Origin: Allgaiera indica
GTDB lineage: Bacteria; Pseudomonadota; Alphaproteobacteria; Rhodobacterales; Rhodobacteraceae
Direction of reading: 5' to 3'
DNA: 64,000 bases
NCBI RefSeq assembly: GCF_900106675.1
Contig: NZ_FNOB01000022.1
Span: 1 to 64,000 of the forward strand
Made by a program: the position numbers and the translations under genes. The notes under the pieces were generated by a model. It saw only the letters and a program-made list of their open reading frames with translations, was not told where the DNA came from and searched no databases. Below are positions 1-10,455 of the stretch, piece by piece. The number at the start of each line of letters is the position of its first letter. The stretch's first letter is position 1.

Positions 1-56
1 CTTGGTGTTCATGCCGCCCTTTGTCCGGCCAATCAGGCGTCCACGCCCCCCTTTTT
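1..56 (-). CDS. IS5-family transposase OrfB, beginning only (programmed -1 frame)
   Basis: After the A5G6 run at 46-56 (read on the minus strand), the -1 frame continues as GRLIGRTKGGMNTK to the window edge. This is the typical start of the DDE domain of IS5-family transposases. OrfA ends with TGA at 33-35, so OrfAB would need a -1 slip on the A/G run. Only about 17 codons are visible. The frame and slip site are seen directly; that slippage is programmed rather than a disabling mutation is inferred from the family. Confidence 0.7.
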
Positions 57-380
57 CACGCCCATGCTGGTCGCTGTTCGGTGTGCCTTCAGGTAAGTGG
101 CGTCGATCATCACAGTCTTCTTTTCGCCATGCTCGGCGGCCAGACCGGCCATCATCCGGGCGAAGATGCCCTTGTCACTCCACCGTTTCCAACGGTTGTA
201 CAGCGTCTTGTGCGGCCCATAGGCAGCAGGGGCATCGCGCCACCGTAAACCATTGCGATTGATAAAAATAATTCCACTCAACACGCGCCGATCATCAACG
301 CGGGGTTTGCCGTGTGACTTGGGGAAGAAGGGCTCAAGACGCGCCATCTGCGCATCCGTCAGCCAGAAGAGATCAGACAT
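33..380 (-). CDS. IS5-family transposase OrfA
   Basis: A 115-residue N-terminal transposase frame beginning MSDLFWLTDAQ. It carries the features of IS5/IS427 OrfA: RLEPFFPK, DDRRVLSGIIFINRNGLRWRDAP, YGPHKTLYNRWKRW, and the first catalytic Asp region MIDATYLKAHRT near the C-terminus. It stops just after a run of five A and six G. An in-frame upstream extension exists, but the ATG at 378-380 matches the family start. OrfA alone lacks most of the DDE catalytic domain, so activity would need fusion with OrfB by frameshifting. Confidence 0.85.
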   Translation of the reverse strand: MSDLFWLTDAQMARLEPFFPKSHGKPRVDDRRVLSGIIFINRNGLRWRDAPAAYGPHKTLYNRWKRWSDKGIFARMMAGLAAEHGEKKTVMIDATYLKAHRTATSMGVKKGGVDA

Positions 381-430
381 GTTCACCGCTCGTTTTTCGA
401 ACTGTGAATCACGCGGCCAACCGGAAATCA

Positions 431-446
431 ATGGGTCCTGACCCTA
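431..446. repeat. Terminal inverted repeat of the left IS plus TA target
   Basis: Read on the minus strand, the sequence goes TA then GGGTCAGGACCCAT. The right-hand IS at the other end of the window starts GGGTGAGGACTCAT directly after a TA, so the two termini agree at 12 of 14 positions. Its role as an IS end is inferred from this match and from the transposase orientation. Confidence 0.55.
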
Positions 447-795
447 GTCAGTCAACTAAAGCATGCGGAACGATGCCAGCGATGTCACGCTGGGTTGCCC
501 CGACCAGCACCGCGTTGAGCGGCAGGTTCCAGGGACTTGCATTTCGAGCCTGAACGTCCGAGATGGGGGCGCGAAGCGGACGCTGCTCACCAGGAGGTAG
601 AGTGGCGGCTCGGGGCCGGAAGCGCCATGTGCCGCATTTTCGAGTGGCCCAGGTTTCATGTCGGCTACCTGCGCATTGCTGACCGCCTGACCGCGGTCAG
701 AGCGACGCCTTGCCCGTCAGTCGGATCATGCTTCAGTATCGGCATGCACTATTCCGCCCTGCACTTGGCGTCGGCGCCTATCCGGCCCCGTTGAG
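447..795. other. Gene-free scar between the IS and the AAA+ ATPase gene
   Basis: No convincing gene in about 350 bp. A minus-strand frame from 696 to 448 is open for 82 codons and stops (TGA 448-450) two bases from the IS junction. It has no ATG, and its ending reads like protein (LPLNAVLVGATQRDIAG), so it may be the tail of a broken gene. Short plus-strand ORFs (for example 537-794) have no recognisable features. I treat the stretch as degraded DNA left by IS insertion. Confidence 0.4.
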
Positions 796-1911
796 CTAAT
801 GCAGAAGCGGTCGCGCCTCGAGTGTTTCCGCGAGATCCAGCATGCGGATCACCGTTCTCAGGCTCATACGTTGGTCGCGGCCGGCCGATTGCCAGATCGC
901 CGCGACGATCGCATCTTGCGATGCCGTTGAGAAGTTCCTCCGTTCCGACTGGCGCCCGGCGAAGGAGATCAAGTCATCCGTCCCCAGTTGAGGCAAGCGA
1001 ACCAAGTGACACCTGCTCAGGAACGGCTCCGGAAGCAGCATCTGGCGGTTCGAGGTCAGCACCCAACTGATCCAAGACATGTCGAACGTGACCCGGAAGT
1101 AGGGGCAGTCCCAGCGCCGTGACGAAGCCGGCTCCAGGAGTGGCAGCAGGGCCTCGGCAAGACCATGAGACTTCCCGGAAGAGGAATGAACGGATCCGGC
1201 CTTTTCGATCTCGTCGACGATGATGATTGGATTGCCGACCAAGCTGCGCAGAATAGTCTGAAGCGGCTTCCCGGGAGTGGCGGAACTCCAGCCACGTTGA
1301 ACGCCGGCGACCGCGAACCCAGCGTTCTCGTTCGTGGCCTCGACGACACTGGAGGGGACCCCCAGCATCTCCGCCAGGCGGCGTGCCCAGGCACTCTTGC
1401 CGATGCCGGGCGGGCCATCGAGGATCAGGGGCGGGATCTTCAGGATGCCATCGTCCGAATTCACGGCACGCCGCATCGCGTGCCAGACGACTTCTGTCGC
1501 CGGCGCCATCCAAGGCATCTCATCATGGAGTGCGGCGGCCAGTTCATCAGCCCGGTGCTCTGTTGGGATCGCAACAAGCCCGACGCCGTCCTTCAGCACC
1601 CCGAGGGTGTCGCGTTCATCGCGAGTCAGATGGCTCAGCTTGTCGCGGCGTTTACGGCGCAGGGTCAACTCTTTCGCCCTACAGCGGATGCGGTCGTTGA
1701 CGCGCCTGTCATTCATCAGGATTTTTCGCGGAGACGCGTCCAGTTCGAGGTCGCAACCCAGGGGATGGTCGAAAGGGTTGGTTTCCGCGCTGTTCTTGCG
1801 TGCGGCGGCCTCGAGCAGCTTCCGGTGAAAGTTTCTCAGTCGGGCCTCGATCAGATCGGCGCTCTGGTCAGGCAGGCCAAGTGTGGCATCGATGAAGGGT
1901 ATGCGGGGCAT
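796..1911 (-). CDS. Lon-type AAA+ ATPase without protease domain
   Basis: A 371-residue ATPase. Residues 1-160 are charged and unrecognised. The AAA+ core follows: Walker A GPPGIGKS, Walker B IIIVDEIEKA, sensor 1 WVLTSNR, and an arginine-finger region EPFLSRC. The segment around ALLPLLEP and FDMSWISWVLTSN resembles the Lon protease ATPase module, but there is no Ser-Lys protease domain; the protein ends after a short helical lid. The ATG at 1909-1911 was chosen because GAGGATTCCC precedes it; an extension to 1962 is open. No partner gene remains beside it. Substrate and pathway are unknown. A role as an unfoldase or remodelling ATPase is inference. Confidence 0.7.
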   Translation of the reverse strand: MPRIPFIDATLGLPDQSADLIEARLRNFHRKLLEAAARKNSAETNPFDHPLGCDLELDASPRKILMNDRRVNDRIRCRAKELTLRRKRRDKLSHLTRDERDTLGVLKDGVGLVAIPTEHRADELAAALHDEMPWMAPATEVVWHAMRRAVNSDDGILKIPPLILDGPPGIGKSAWARRLAEMLGVPSSVVEATNENAGFAVAGVQRGWSSATPGKPLQTILRSLVGNPIIIVDEIEKAGSVHSSSGKSHGLAEALLPLLEPASSRRWDCPYFRVTFDMSWISWVLTSNRQMLLPEPFLSRCHLVRLPQLGTDDLISFAGRQSERRNFSTASQDAIVAAIWQSAGRDQRMSLRTVIRMLDLAETLEARPLLH

Positions 1912-2022
1912 GGGAATCCTCGTCCGTTGCCGAAGCGGCATACGCCGCCTCGGTTTCCCCATCCGGCTGAGCAGCCAGGCGGTGGAAGGTTTCTTTGGAG
2001 AAGGACCCGGGTCTTCGGACGG

Positions 2023-2051
2023 AAGATGCGTAGAGGCGCCAAGGCCGTCAA
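2023..2051 (-). promoter_or_regulatory. Possible sigma-70-type promoter for the AAA+ ATPase gene
   Basis: Minus strand: TTGACG, 17-bp spacer, CATCTT. The -35 is good and the -10 is weak. Transcription would begin about 105 bases before the chosen ATG, downstream of the nrdJ terminator. Confidence 0.3.
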
Positions 2052-2130
2052 GCCGAGAGTAGAAGGATCAAGAGCCCAGAGCCGGGAACAGCGTGATTTC
2101 AAAAACAAATCGACGCCAATAGGTAAGATG

Positions 2131-2171
2131 CTGAAAAGAAAAGAAACCACCGGCTCTCAGGGAGCCGGTGG
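2131..2171 (-). terminator. Rho-independent terminator of nrdJ
   Basis: A perfect 10-bp GC-rich stem (CCACCGGCTC / GAGCCGGTGG, 2147-2156 with 2162-2171) with a 5-base loop. On the minus strand it is followed by the T-rich tail TTTCTTTTCTTTTC. It lies about 90 bp downstream of the nrdJ stop, on the same strand. It is the most canonical intrinsic terminator in the window. Confidence 0.85.
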
Positions 2172-2262
2172 GCTTTAATACTAAGTCAAAGTGGGCAATT
2201 TAGCCGGGTTGTGGGCTATAATTGCGGGTCGGTATATCAATAAACAACAAGTCCACCTGACC

Positions 2263-4527
2263 CTACGAACATTTCGAATGCCCGCAGTCGGCGCAGGTCA
2301 TGCAACCCTCGACCATCCGCATCTCATAGCTGCCACACGACGGGCAGGCCGGGCCGCGGGGGCGCTCACCTACAACCACCACCTCAGCCTGAGGGTCGGA
2401 TTTCAACCCCATCCCCTCGCCCTCGATGAAGCCGATCGAGATCAGATGCCCCTCGATCACCCCGCCGATCGCCGCCAGAATCGAGGGGATGTACTTGCCC
2501 TTCATCCAGGCCCCACCGCGCGGATCGAACACCGCCTTCAACTCCTCGACCACGAAAGACACATCGCCGCCGCGCCGGAATACCGCCGAGATCATCCGCG
2601 TCAAGGCCACCGTCCAGGCGTAATGCTCCATGTTCTTCGAGTTGATGAACACCTCGAAGGGCCGCCGGTGACCCGCGATGATGATGTCGTTGATCGTGAT
2701 GTAGATCGCATGTTCCGATCCCGGCCACTTCAGCTTGTAGGTCAGCCCCTCCAGCGTCTGCGGACGGTCCAAAGGCTCGGACAGGTAGACGACATCGGCG
2801 CCCGCGTCGGCCTCGGGCGCGGCCTCGGTCGTCTCGCTGACCGACAGCACCGAACCGGTCACATCGTTCGGGCGGTAGGTGGTGCAGCCCTTGCAGCCGG
2901 TCTCGTAGGCTTCCAGATAGACCTCCTTGAAGGCCTCGAAGCTGATGTCCTCGGGGCAGTTGATGGTCTTCGAGATGCTCGAATCGATCCATTTCTGCGC
3001 CGCCGCCTGCATCCGCACATGATCCATCGGCGCCAGCGTCTGGGCGTTGACGAAATAATCGGGCAAGGGCACGTCGCCCTTCAGGTCGCGCCACATCTGC
3101 ACGGCGTAATCGACGACCTCCTCTTCGGTGCGCGAGCCGTCCTTTTGCAACACCTTGCGGGTATAGGCATAGGCAAAGACCGGCTCGATCCCGGAACTGA
3201 CGTTGCCGGCATAGAGGCTGATCGTGCCGGTCGGCGCGATCGAGGTCAGCAGCGCGTTGCGGATGCCGTGCCCGGCGATCGCCGCGCGCACGTCTTCGTC
3301 CATCTGGTGCATGTTGCCCGAGGCAAGGAATTTATCGGCATCGAACAGCGGAAAGGCGCCCTTCTCCTTTGCCAGTTCGACCGACGCCAGATAGGACGCC
3401 CGCGCGATGCGCTTCATCCACGCCTCGGTCTGCGCCGCCGCCTCCGCGCTGCCGTAGCGCAACCCCAGCATCAGCAGCGCATCCGCCAGGCCGGTCACGC
3501 CAAGCCCGATGCGGCGCTTGTTCGCGGCCTCCTCGGCCTGCTGGCGCAGCGGGAAACGGCTGGCATCCACCACGTTGTCCATCATCCGCACCGCCGTGGC
3601 GACCAGATCGTCAAGTGCCGTCTCGTCGATCGCGGCCCCCGCGCCGAACGGGTCGGTGACCAGACGGGCGAGGTTGATCGAACCCAGAAGGCAGGCGCCA
3701 TAGGGCGGCAGGGGCTGTTCGCCGCAGGGGTTGGTGGCGCTGATCGTCTCGCAATAGGCGAGGTTGTTCATCGCGTTGATCCGGTCGATGAAGATCACCC
3801 CCGGCTCGGCATAATCATAGGTCGAGCGCATGATCTTGTTCCACAGATCGCGTGCGTTCAGCGTGTGATAGACCTTGCCGTCGAACTTCAACTCCCACGG
3901 GCCGTCGGCCTTCACCGCCGCCATGAAGGCATCGCTCACCAGCACCGACAGGTTGAACATCCGCAGCCGCGCCGGATCGCGCTTGGCTTCGATGAAGCTT
4001 TCGATATCGGGATGGTCACAGCGCATCGTCGCCATCATCGCACCGCGGCGCGAACCGGCCGACATGATGGTGCGGCACATCGCATCCCACACGTCCATGA
4101 ACGACAGCGGGCCAGAGGCATCGGCGGCCACGCCCTTCACCTCGGCGCCGCGGGGGCGGATGGTGCTGAAATCGTAGCCGATGCCGCCGCCCTGCTGCAT
4201 GGTCAACGCGGCTTCCTTCAGCATGTCGAAGATGCCGCCCATGTCGTCGGGGATCGTACCCATGACGAAGCAGTTGAACAGCGTCACCGACCGGCCGGTG
4301 CCGGCGCCCGCGGTGATCCGCCCCGCCGGCAGATACTTGAAATCCTCCAGCGCGGCATAGAAGCGTTCTTCCCAATGCGCCGTGTCCTTCTCGACCGAGG
4401 CAAGCGCGCGGGCGATGCGGCGCCAGCTGTCCTCGACCGTTGTGTCGATGGGCAGGCCGGCATCGTCCTTGAAGCGGTACTTCATGTCCCAGATCTGCGC
4501 GGCGATCGGGGCGGAGAAACGGGTCAT
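2263..4527 (-). CDS. nrdJ: Adenosylcobalamin-dependent (class II) ribonucleotide reductase
   Basis: Reduces ribonucleotides to deoxyribonucleotides using coenzyme B12 to generate the thiyl radical, so it works with or without oxygen. The 754-residue protein shows the RNR barrel motifs FNCFVMGTIPDDMGGIF, the active-site segment ATNPCGEQPLPPYGACLLGSIN, APTGTISLYAGNVSSGIEP, and a C-terminal Cys-rich tail CPSCGSYEMRMVEGCMTCADC that probably relays reducing equivalents or binds zinc. ATG 4525-4527 follows AAGGA; a longer frame to 4614 exists. It is transcribed alone, with a good promoter and a terminator. No B12 riboswitch fits in the 113-bp upstream gap. Confidence 0.95.
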   Translation of the reverse strand: MTRFSAPIAAQIWDMKYRFKDDAGLPIDTTVEDSWRRIARALASVEKDTAHWEERFYAALEDFKYLPAGRITAGAGTGRSVTLFNCFVMGTIPDDMGGIFDMLKEAALTMQQGGGIGYDFSTIRPRGAEVKGVAADASGPLSFMDVWDAMCRTIMSAGSRRGAMMATMRCDHPDIESFIEAKRDPARLRMFNLSVLVSDAFMAAVKADGPWELKFDGKVYHTLNARDLWNKIMRSTYDYAEPGVIFIDRINAMNNLAYCETISATNPCGEQPLPPYGACLLGSINLARLVTDPFGAGAAIDETALDDLVATAVRMMDNVVDASRFPLRQQAEEAANKRRIGLGVTGLADALLMLGLRYGSAEAAAQTEAWMKRIARASYLASVELAKEKGAFPLFDADKFLASGNMHQMDEDVRAAIAGHGIRNALLTSIAPTGTISLYAGNVSSGIEPVFAYAYTRKVLQKDGSRTEEEVVDYAVQMWRDLKGDVPLPDYFVNAQTLAPMDHVRMQAAAQKWIDSSISKTINCPEDISFEAFKEVYLEAYETGCKGCTTYRPNDVTGSVLSVSETTEAAPEADAGADVVYLSEPLDRPQTLEGLTYKLKWPGSEHAIYITINDIIIAGHRRPFEVFINSKNMEHYAWTVALTRMISAVFRRGGDVSFVVEELKAVFDPRGGAWMKGKYIPSILAAIGGVIEGHLISIGFIEGEGMGLKSDPQAEVVVVGERPRGPACPSCGSYEMRMVEGCMTCADCGHSKCS

Positions 4528-4560
4528 CGGGGTATCCTTGGCTCTGGCAGGAGGGAGATC

Positions 4561-4589
4561 AAGATACGCGGCGCAGGCGAAAGGGTCAA
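4561..4589 (-). promoter_or_regulatory. Sigma-70-type promoter of nrdJ
   Basis: Minus strand: TTGACC, exactly 17 bp, then TATCTT. The predicted start is about 25 bp upstream of the nrdJ ATG. This is one of the best promoter matches in the window. Confidence 0.6.
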
Positions 4590-4593
4590 CGCA

Positions 4594-4620
4594 TTGCCCC
4601 CCCGGTCGCCGCATTATATT
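4594..4620 (+). promoter_or_regulatory. Possible promoter of the DUF1489 gene
   Basis: TTGCCC, 15-bp spacer, TATATT. The implied start near 4627 would place an upstream GTG (4626) at the very 5' end. This supports the ATG at 4641 as the true start. The spacer is short. Confidence 0.35.
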
Positions 4621-4640
4621 GAGGGGTGACGGGGGAAGGC

Positions 4641-5072
4641 ATGGCCGATTTTGTGAATCTGTTAAAGCTCTGCGTCGGCGCCGACGAAGTGCAGGACCTG
4701 CTGGGCTGGCAGGCGATGCGGCGTGCCGAAAACCCGGGCCGCCCCTTGCAGCACGTCACCCGCATGTGGCCCAAGCGCGAGGCAGAGGTGCTGGCGGGCG
4801 GATCGCTTTACTGGGTGTTCAAGGGGGTGATCGGCGCGCGGCAGCGCATCACCGGGATGGAAGAACGTATCGGCGCCGACGGGGTACGCCGCTGCGCGCT
4901 GATCCTCGACGACGCGGTGATCCGCACCGAACCGGCACCGCGCCGCCCATTCCAGGGCTGGCGTTACCTGGCCGCACAGGACGCGCCGCGCGATCTTCCC
5001 ACGGGTCGAGCCGAGGAAGAGGATCTGCCCCCCGAACTCGCCGCCGCCCTGGCCGAGATCGGCCTGCGCTGA
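4641..5072 (+). CDS. DUF1489 family protein
   Basis: A 143-residue cytosolic protein recognised as DUF1489 from its opening MADFVNLLKLCVGADEVQDL and from TRMWPKR followed by GGSLYWVFKGVIGARQRI. The family is widespread in Alphaproteobacteria and has no assigned function. The ATG at 4641 is preceded by GGGGGAAGGC; a GTG at 4626 would add five residues. The gene is divergent from nrdJ with 113 bp between starts. It has no signal peptide or membrane segment. Confidence 0.8.
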   Translation: MADFVNLLKLCVGADEVQDLLGWQAMRRAENPGRPLQHVTRMWPKREAEVLAGGSLYWVFKGVIGARQRITGMEERIGADGVRRCALILDDAVIRTEPAPRRPFQGWRYLAAQDAPRDLPTGRAEEEDLPPELAAALAEIGLR

Positions 5073-5183
5073 CCCCGCCTTCCGCTTGCGCCCTCGCCGC
5101 CCGGTCCCCGCCCACGTCGCCGCCCCGGCGGCCGCACCCCGCGCGGTCTGGGGCGCGCCCGGCGCGGGTTAGGGCGGATTCGG

Positions 5184-7872
<2,689 letters not shown>

Positions 7873-8039
7873 GGAGGGCTCCTTCTTCAATTGATCCGTC
7901 GCGGGGTGCGGTCTTTAGCATACACCTCTTGGCGCCTCGGTACATCGTTTCGGATGTCGCGGCGGCCGCTTTTGTCAGCCCGCCGTGGGGGCGGTTGGCG
8001 CATCATCGCCGAGGATGGCGCGGGACACCGGCGCGCCGC

Positions 8040-8234
8040 CTAGCGCGCATAGGCACCGACAAGCGCGATCAGCGTCACCCCCACCGCCAGCGTGGCCAGG
8101 CCCAGATAGCGGCGCGCATCGACCGACAGCATCGACAACATCGCCATCGCCTGTTCGATGCGCCGAGGGGCCAGCGCGAAGACCAGCCCCTCTACCACCA
8201 GAACGATGCCGATGGCGCGCAGCAGCTCGCTCAC
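8040..8234 (-). CDS. DUF2065 family small membrane protein
   Basis: A 64-residue protein with two predicted membrane helices (LLRAIGIVLVVEGLVFALAP and YLGLATLAVGVTLIALVGAY). It matches DUF2065, which is often found next to hflC. Its start overlaps the hflC stop by 4 bp (ATGA), so translation is probably coupled. Function unknown. The context suggests a link to the HflKC membrane complex or the nearby HtrA protease. Confidence 0.8.
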   Translation of the reverse strand: MSELLRAIGIVLVVEGLVFALAPRRIEQAMAMLSMLSVDARRYLGLATLAVGVTLIALVGAYAR

Positions 8235-9217
8235 GGCTTCGGCGCCGCCGACTGTTGCGCCGCCCCGCCCGACGACGTTGCGGGCATGGGCATCGGCATC
8301 GGGACCGGCGCCTTCGTGCCGGGCGCGGGCGTCCGGCCGGCCGATGCCTGGCCGCGATCGGTGTTGAGATAATCGAAGAACTCGTTGTCGGGGGTCATCA
8401 CGATCGTCGTGTTCGAGCCCTTCAACGCCTCTTCATATGTTCTAAGCGACCGGGTGAAGGCGAAGAATTCCGGATCCTTGCCGAAGGCCGCCGCGTAGAC
8501 CGCGTTGCGCTTCGCGTCGGCCTGGCCGCGGATCACGTCGGCCTTCTTCTGCGCCGCCGAGGTCAATTCCAACGCGGTGCGGTCGGCGGTGGCGCGGATG
8601 GTCTGCGCCGCCTCCTTGCCGCGGGCGATCTCGTCGGCAGCCTCGCGCTCGCGCTCGGCCTTCATGCGCGCATAGGTGGCCGAAAGGTTCTGATCGGGCA
8701 GGTCGGTGCGTGTCAGCCGCACGTCGATCACGTCGATGCCCAGCGATTTCGCCGCTTTCTGCCGCGCCACGTCGCGGATCTGGTTCATCAGCGGCGTGCG
8801 ATCATCCGACAGCACCGCGTTCGAAGGCACCTGCCCCAGAACGCCGCGGATCGCGTCGATCAGCGTGTCTTGCAGGCGTTTTTCCGCAAGCGGAATGCCG
8901 ACGGCGCCGGTTGCCTCGCGGAAGGCCACCAGATTGGTGATCTTCCAGCGCGCGAAGGCATCGACCACAAGGCGGCGATCGTCGCTGGGGGTGACTTCCA
9001 GCGGCGGGGTCGACAGGCCGCGGATCCGGCCATCATAGTAAACCACCGACTGCACGAAGGGCAGCTTGAAGTAGAGACCCGGTTTTTCCACGGTCTTCAC
9101 CACGGCGCCGAACTGCAGCACCAGGGCCTTGTAGCGCGGATCGACGATGAAGATCGACGACAGGCCCAGGGCGATCAGGATCACCAGCGCGGGCAGGACA
9201 TAGGCGAGTTTACGCAT
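8231..9217 (-). CDS. hflC: HflC, SPFH-domain membrane protein of the HflKC complex
   Basis: A 328-residue prohibitin-like protein that forms, with HflK, a large periplasmic cage around the FtsH protease and modulates its action. It has an N-terminal membrane anchor (LAYVLPALVILIALGLSSIFIV), then the SPFH/Band 7 domain, then a helical region (AERERE...ADEIARGKEAAQTIRA), and a Pro/Ala/Met-rich C-terminus. ATG 9215-9217 follows GGGAACTGAG. hflC is the downstream partner of hflK, one base after its stop. Confidence 0.95.
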   Translation of the reverse strand: MRKLAYVLPALVILIALGLSSIFIVDPRYKALVLQFGAVVKTVEKPGLYFKLPFVQSVVYYDGRIRGLSTPPLEVTPSDDRRLVVDAFARWKITNLVAFREATGAVGIPLAEKRLQDTLIDAIRGVLGQVPSNAVLSDDRTPLMNQIRDVARQKAAKSLGIDVIDVRLTRTDLPDQNLSATYARMKAEREREAADEIARGKEAAQTIRATADRTALELTSAAQKKADVIRGQADAKRNAVYAAAFGKDPEFFAFTRSLRTYEEALKGSNTTIVMTPDNEFFDYLNTDRGQASAGRTPAPGTKAPVPMPMPMPATSSGGAAQQSAAPKP

Positions 9218-9218
9218 C

Positions 9219-10388
9219 TCAGTTCCCTCCCGACTTGGGTTGCGCGGCCGCATGGCCCTTGGGCATCAGATCGTTGAGCGGCAGATAGGGCACCAGCCCC
9301 GGGTTGGCGGTTCCGCCGCCCCCCACACCGTCGAGGATCACCTTGTTCATATCGCCCAGAACCCGGCCCATCGTATCGAGGTACATCCGCTTGCGGGTGA
9401 CCTCGGGGGCCTTGACGTATTCGGCGTAGATCGAGTCGAAGCGGCTTGCCTCGCCCTCGGCCAGGTTGACCACCTTGGCGCGGTAGCCCTCGGCCTCCTG
9501 CACCAGCTGCGCGGCCTGGCCGCGCGCGGCGGCGACGGCCTTGTTGGCATAGGCGTCGGCCTCCTTCTCCAGCCGGTCGCGTTCCTGCTGCGCGGCCTGC
9601 ACCTGACGGAAGCTGTCGATCACCTCCTTGGGCGGATCGGCCTTGTCGAGGTTCACCCGGATGATGCTGATCCCCGCGCGGTAGCTGTCGAGGGTCTTCT
9701 GTACCGCCGATTTCAGCTCATCCGCGATTGCCTTGCGGTCCTTATTGAGGATCGGCGCCAGGTCGGTGCGGGCGATGATGTCGCGCATCGCGGATTCCGA
9801 CACCGCGCGCACCGTGTCGGCGGGATCGGCGATGTTGAACATGTAATGCTCGGGGTTCGAGATGTTCCAGACCACCTGATAGCGCACATCGACGATGTTC
9901 TGGTCCTGGGTCAGCATCAGGCCGGAATCGTTGCTTCCCGCCGCGCCGCCGCCGATATCGGTCGAACGTTCCGCCGTCACCGGCACGACCGTCGCGGTCA
10001 TCAAGGGCCAGGGCACGAAGTTCAGACCCGGATCGCCGATGCCGGCATATTGGCCGAGGAACACCTTGACCAGCCGGTCCTCCTGCTTGACCTGGTAGAG
10101 CGAGGCGTAAAGCCAGATCAGCGCCAGCAACAGCGCGCCGATCAGCAGATAGGCCGGGCTGAACGGATTGCCGCCCTGCCCCGACCCGTGACCGCCCGTG
10201 CCATTGCCGCGCCCGCCCATCAGCACGCGCAGCTGTTCCTGGCCCTTCTTCATGATCCTGTCGATTTCGGGGATCTGAGGGCCGTCGCCCGGGCGGCGCC
10301 CGCCGCGATCCCGATCTCTGTCCCGCTCCCTGTCGTGGTCGTCGTCGCCGCCGCCACCGCCCCAGGGTCCCCCGTTATTGCCCGCCAT
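9219..10388 (-). CDS. hflK: HflK, SPFH-domain membrane protein of the HflKC complex
   Basis: A 389-residue partner of HflC. The N-terminus is cytosolic and unusually charged (an alternating Asp/Arg stretch, DRERDRDRDRGGRRP). A membrane anchor (AYLLIGALLLALIWLYASLY) follows, then the Band 7 domain (QVVWNISNPEHYMFN, SAMRDIIARTD) and a long helix (ERDRLEKEADAYANKAVAAARG). It is the first gene of the hflK-hflC-DUF2065 unit. The order and one-base spacing indicate one operon. Confidence 0.95.
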   Translation of the reverse strand: MAGNNGGPWGGGGGDDDHDRERDRDRDRGGRRPGDGPQIPEIDRIMKKGQEQLRVLMGGRGNGTGGHGSGQGGNPFSPAYLLIGALLLALIWLYASLYQVKQEDRLVKVFLGQYAGIGDPGLNFVPWPLMTATVVPVTAERSTDIGGGAAGSNDSGLMLTQDQNIVDVRYQVVWNISNPEHYMFNIADPADTVRAVSESAMRDIIARTDLAPILNKDRKAIADELKSAVQKTLDSYRAGISIIRVNLDKADPPKEVIDSFRQVQAAQQERDRLEKEADAYANKAVAAARGQAAQLVQEAEGYRAKVVNLAEGEASRFDSIYAEYVKAPEVTRKRMYLDTMGRVLGDMNKVILDGVGGGGTANPGLVPYLPLNDLMPKGHAAAQPKSGGN

Positions 10389-10455
10389 CTGGCTTCCTTC
10401 TGTTCGTCATCGCATCTTCACGTCTGCGTGAAACTTGGGCACGCAGGGCGCGAAT

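Larger units (their letters stand above)
1..444 (-). mobile_element. Partial IS5-family (IS427-type) insertion sequence, 5' part
   Basis: The window opens inside an insertion sequence read on the minus strand. The transposase N-terminus (OrfA) is complete. The second frame (OrfB) runs off the window edge. The 5' terminus appears to be GGGTCAGGACCCAT, reading leftward from about position 444, and it abuts a TA dinucleotide inside CTAG. That fits the TA-type target duplication known for IS427-group elements. The other half, and so the intactness of the element, cannot be judged. Confidence 0.75.
1912..2262. other. Intergenic stretch between AAA+ ATPase and nrdJ
   Basis: About 350 bp with no convincing gene. 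It holds the nrdJ terminator (2131-2171), a possible promoter for the ATPase gene (2023-2051), and an AT-richer stretch at 2175-2260. The overlapping frames, such as a 99-residue minus frame ending at 1851, have the composition of chance ORFs. Confidence 0.5.

Noticed and set aside
537-794. 85-codon plus-strand ORF between the IS and the AAA+ gene
   Set aside because: No ribosome-binding site, no known motif, and composition like the noncoding scar.
2191-4629. Long plus-strand open frame (812 codons) opposite nrdJ
   Set aside because: It mirrors nrdJ exactly and has His/Arg/Ala-rich composition without motifs. Long antisense frames are expected in GC-rich coding DNA.
4528-4640. Cobalamin riboswitch before nrdJ
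   Set aside because: The gap is 113 bp, too short for a B12 riboswitch, and no B12-box-like sequence is seen; a simple promoter explains it.
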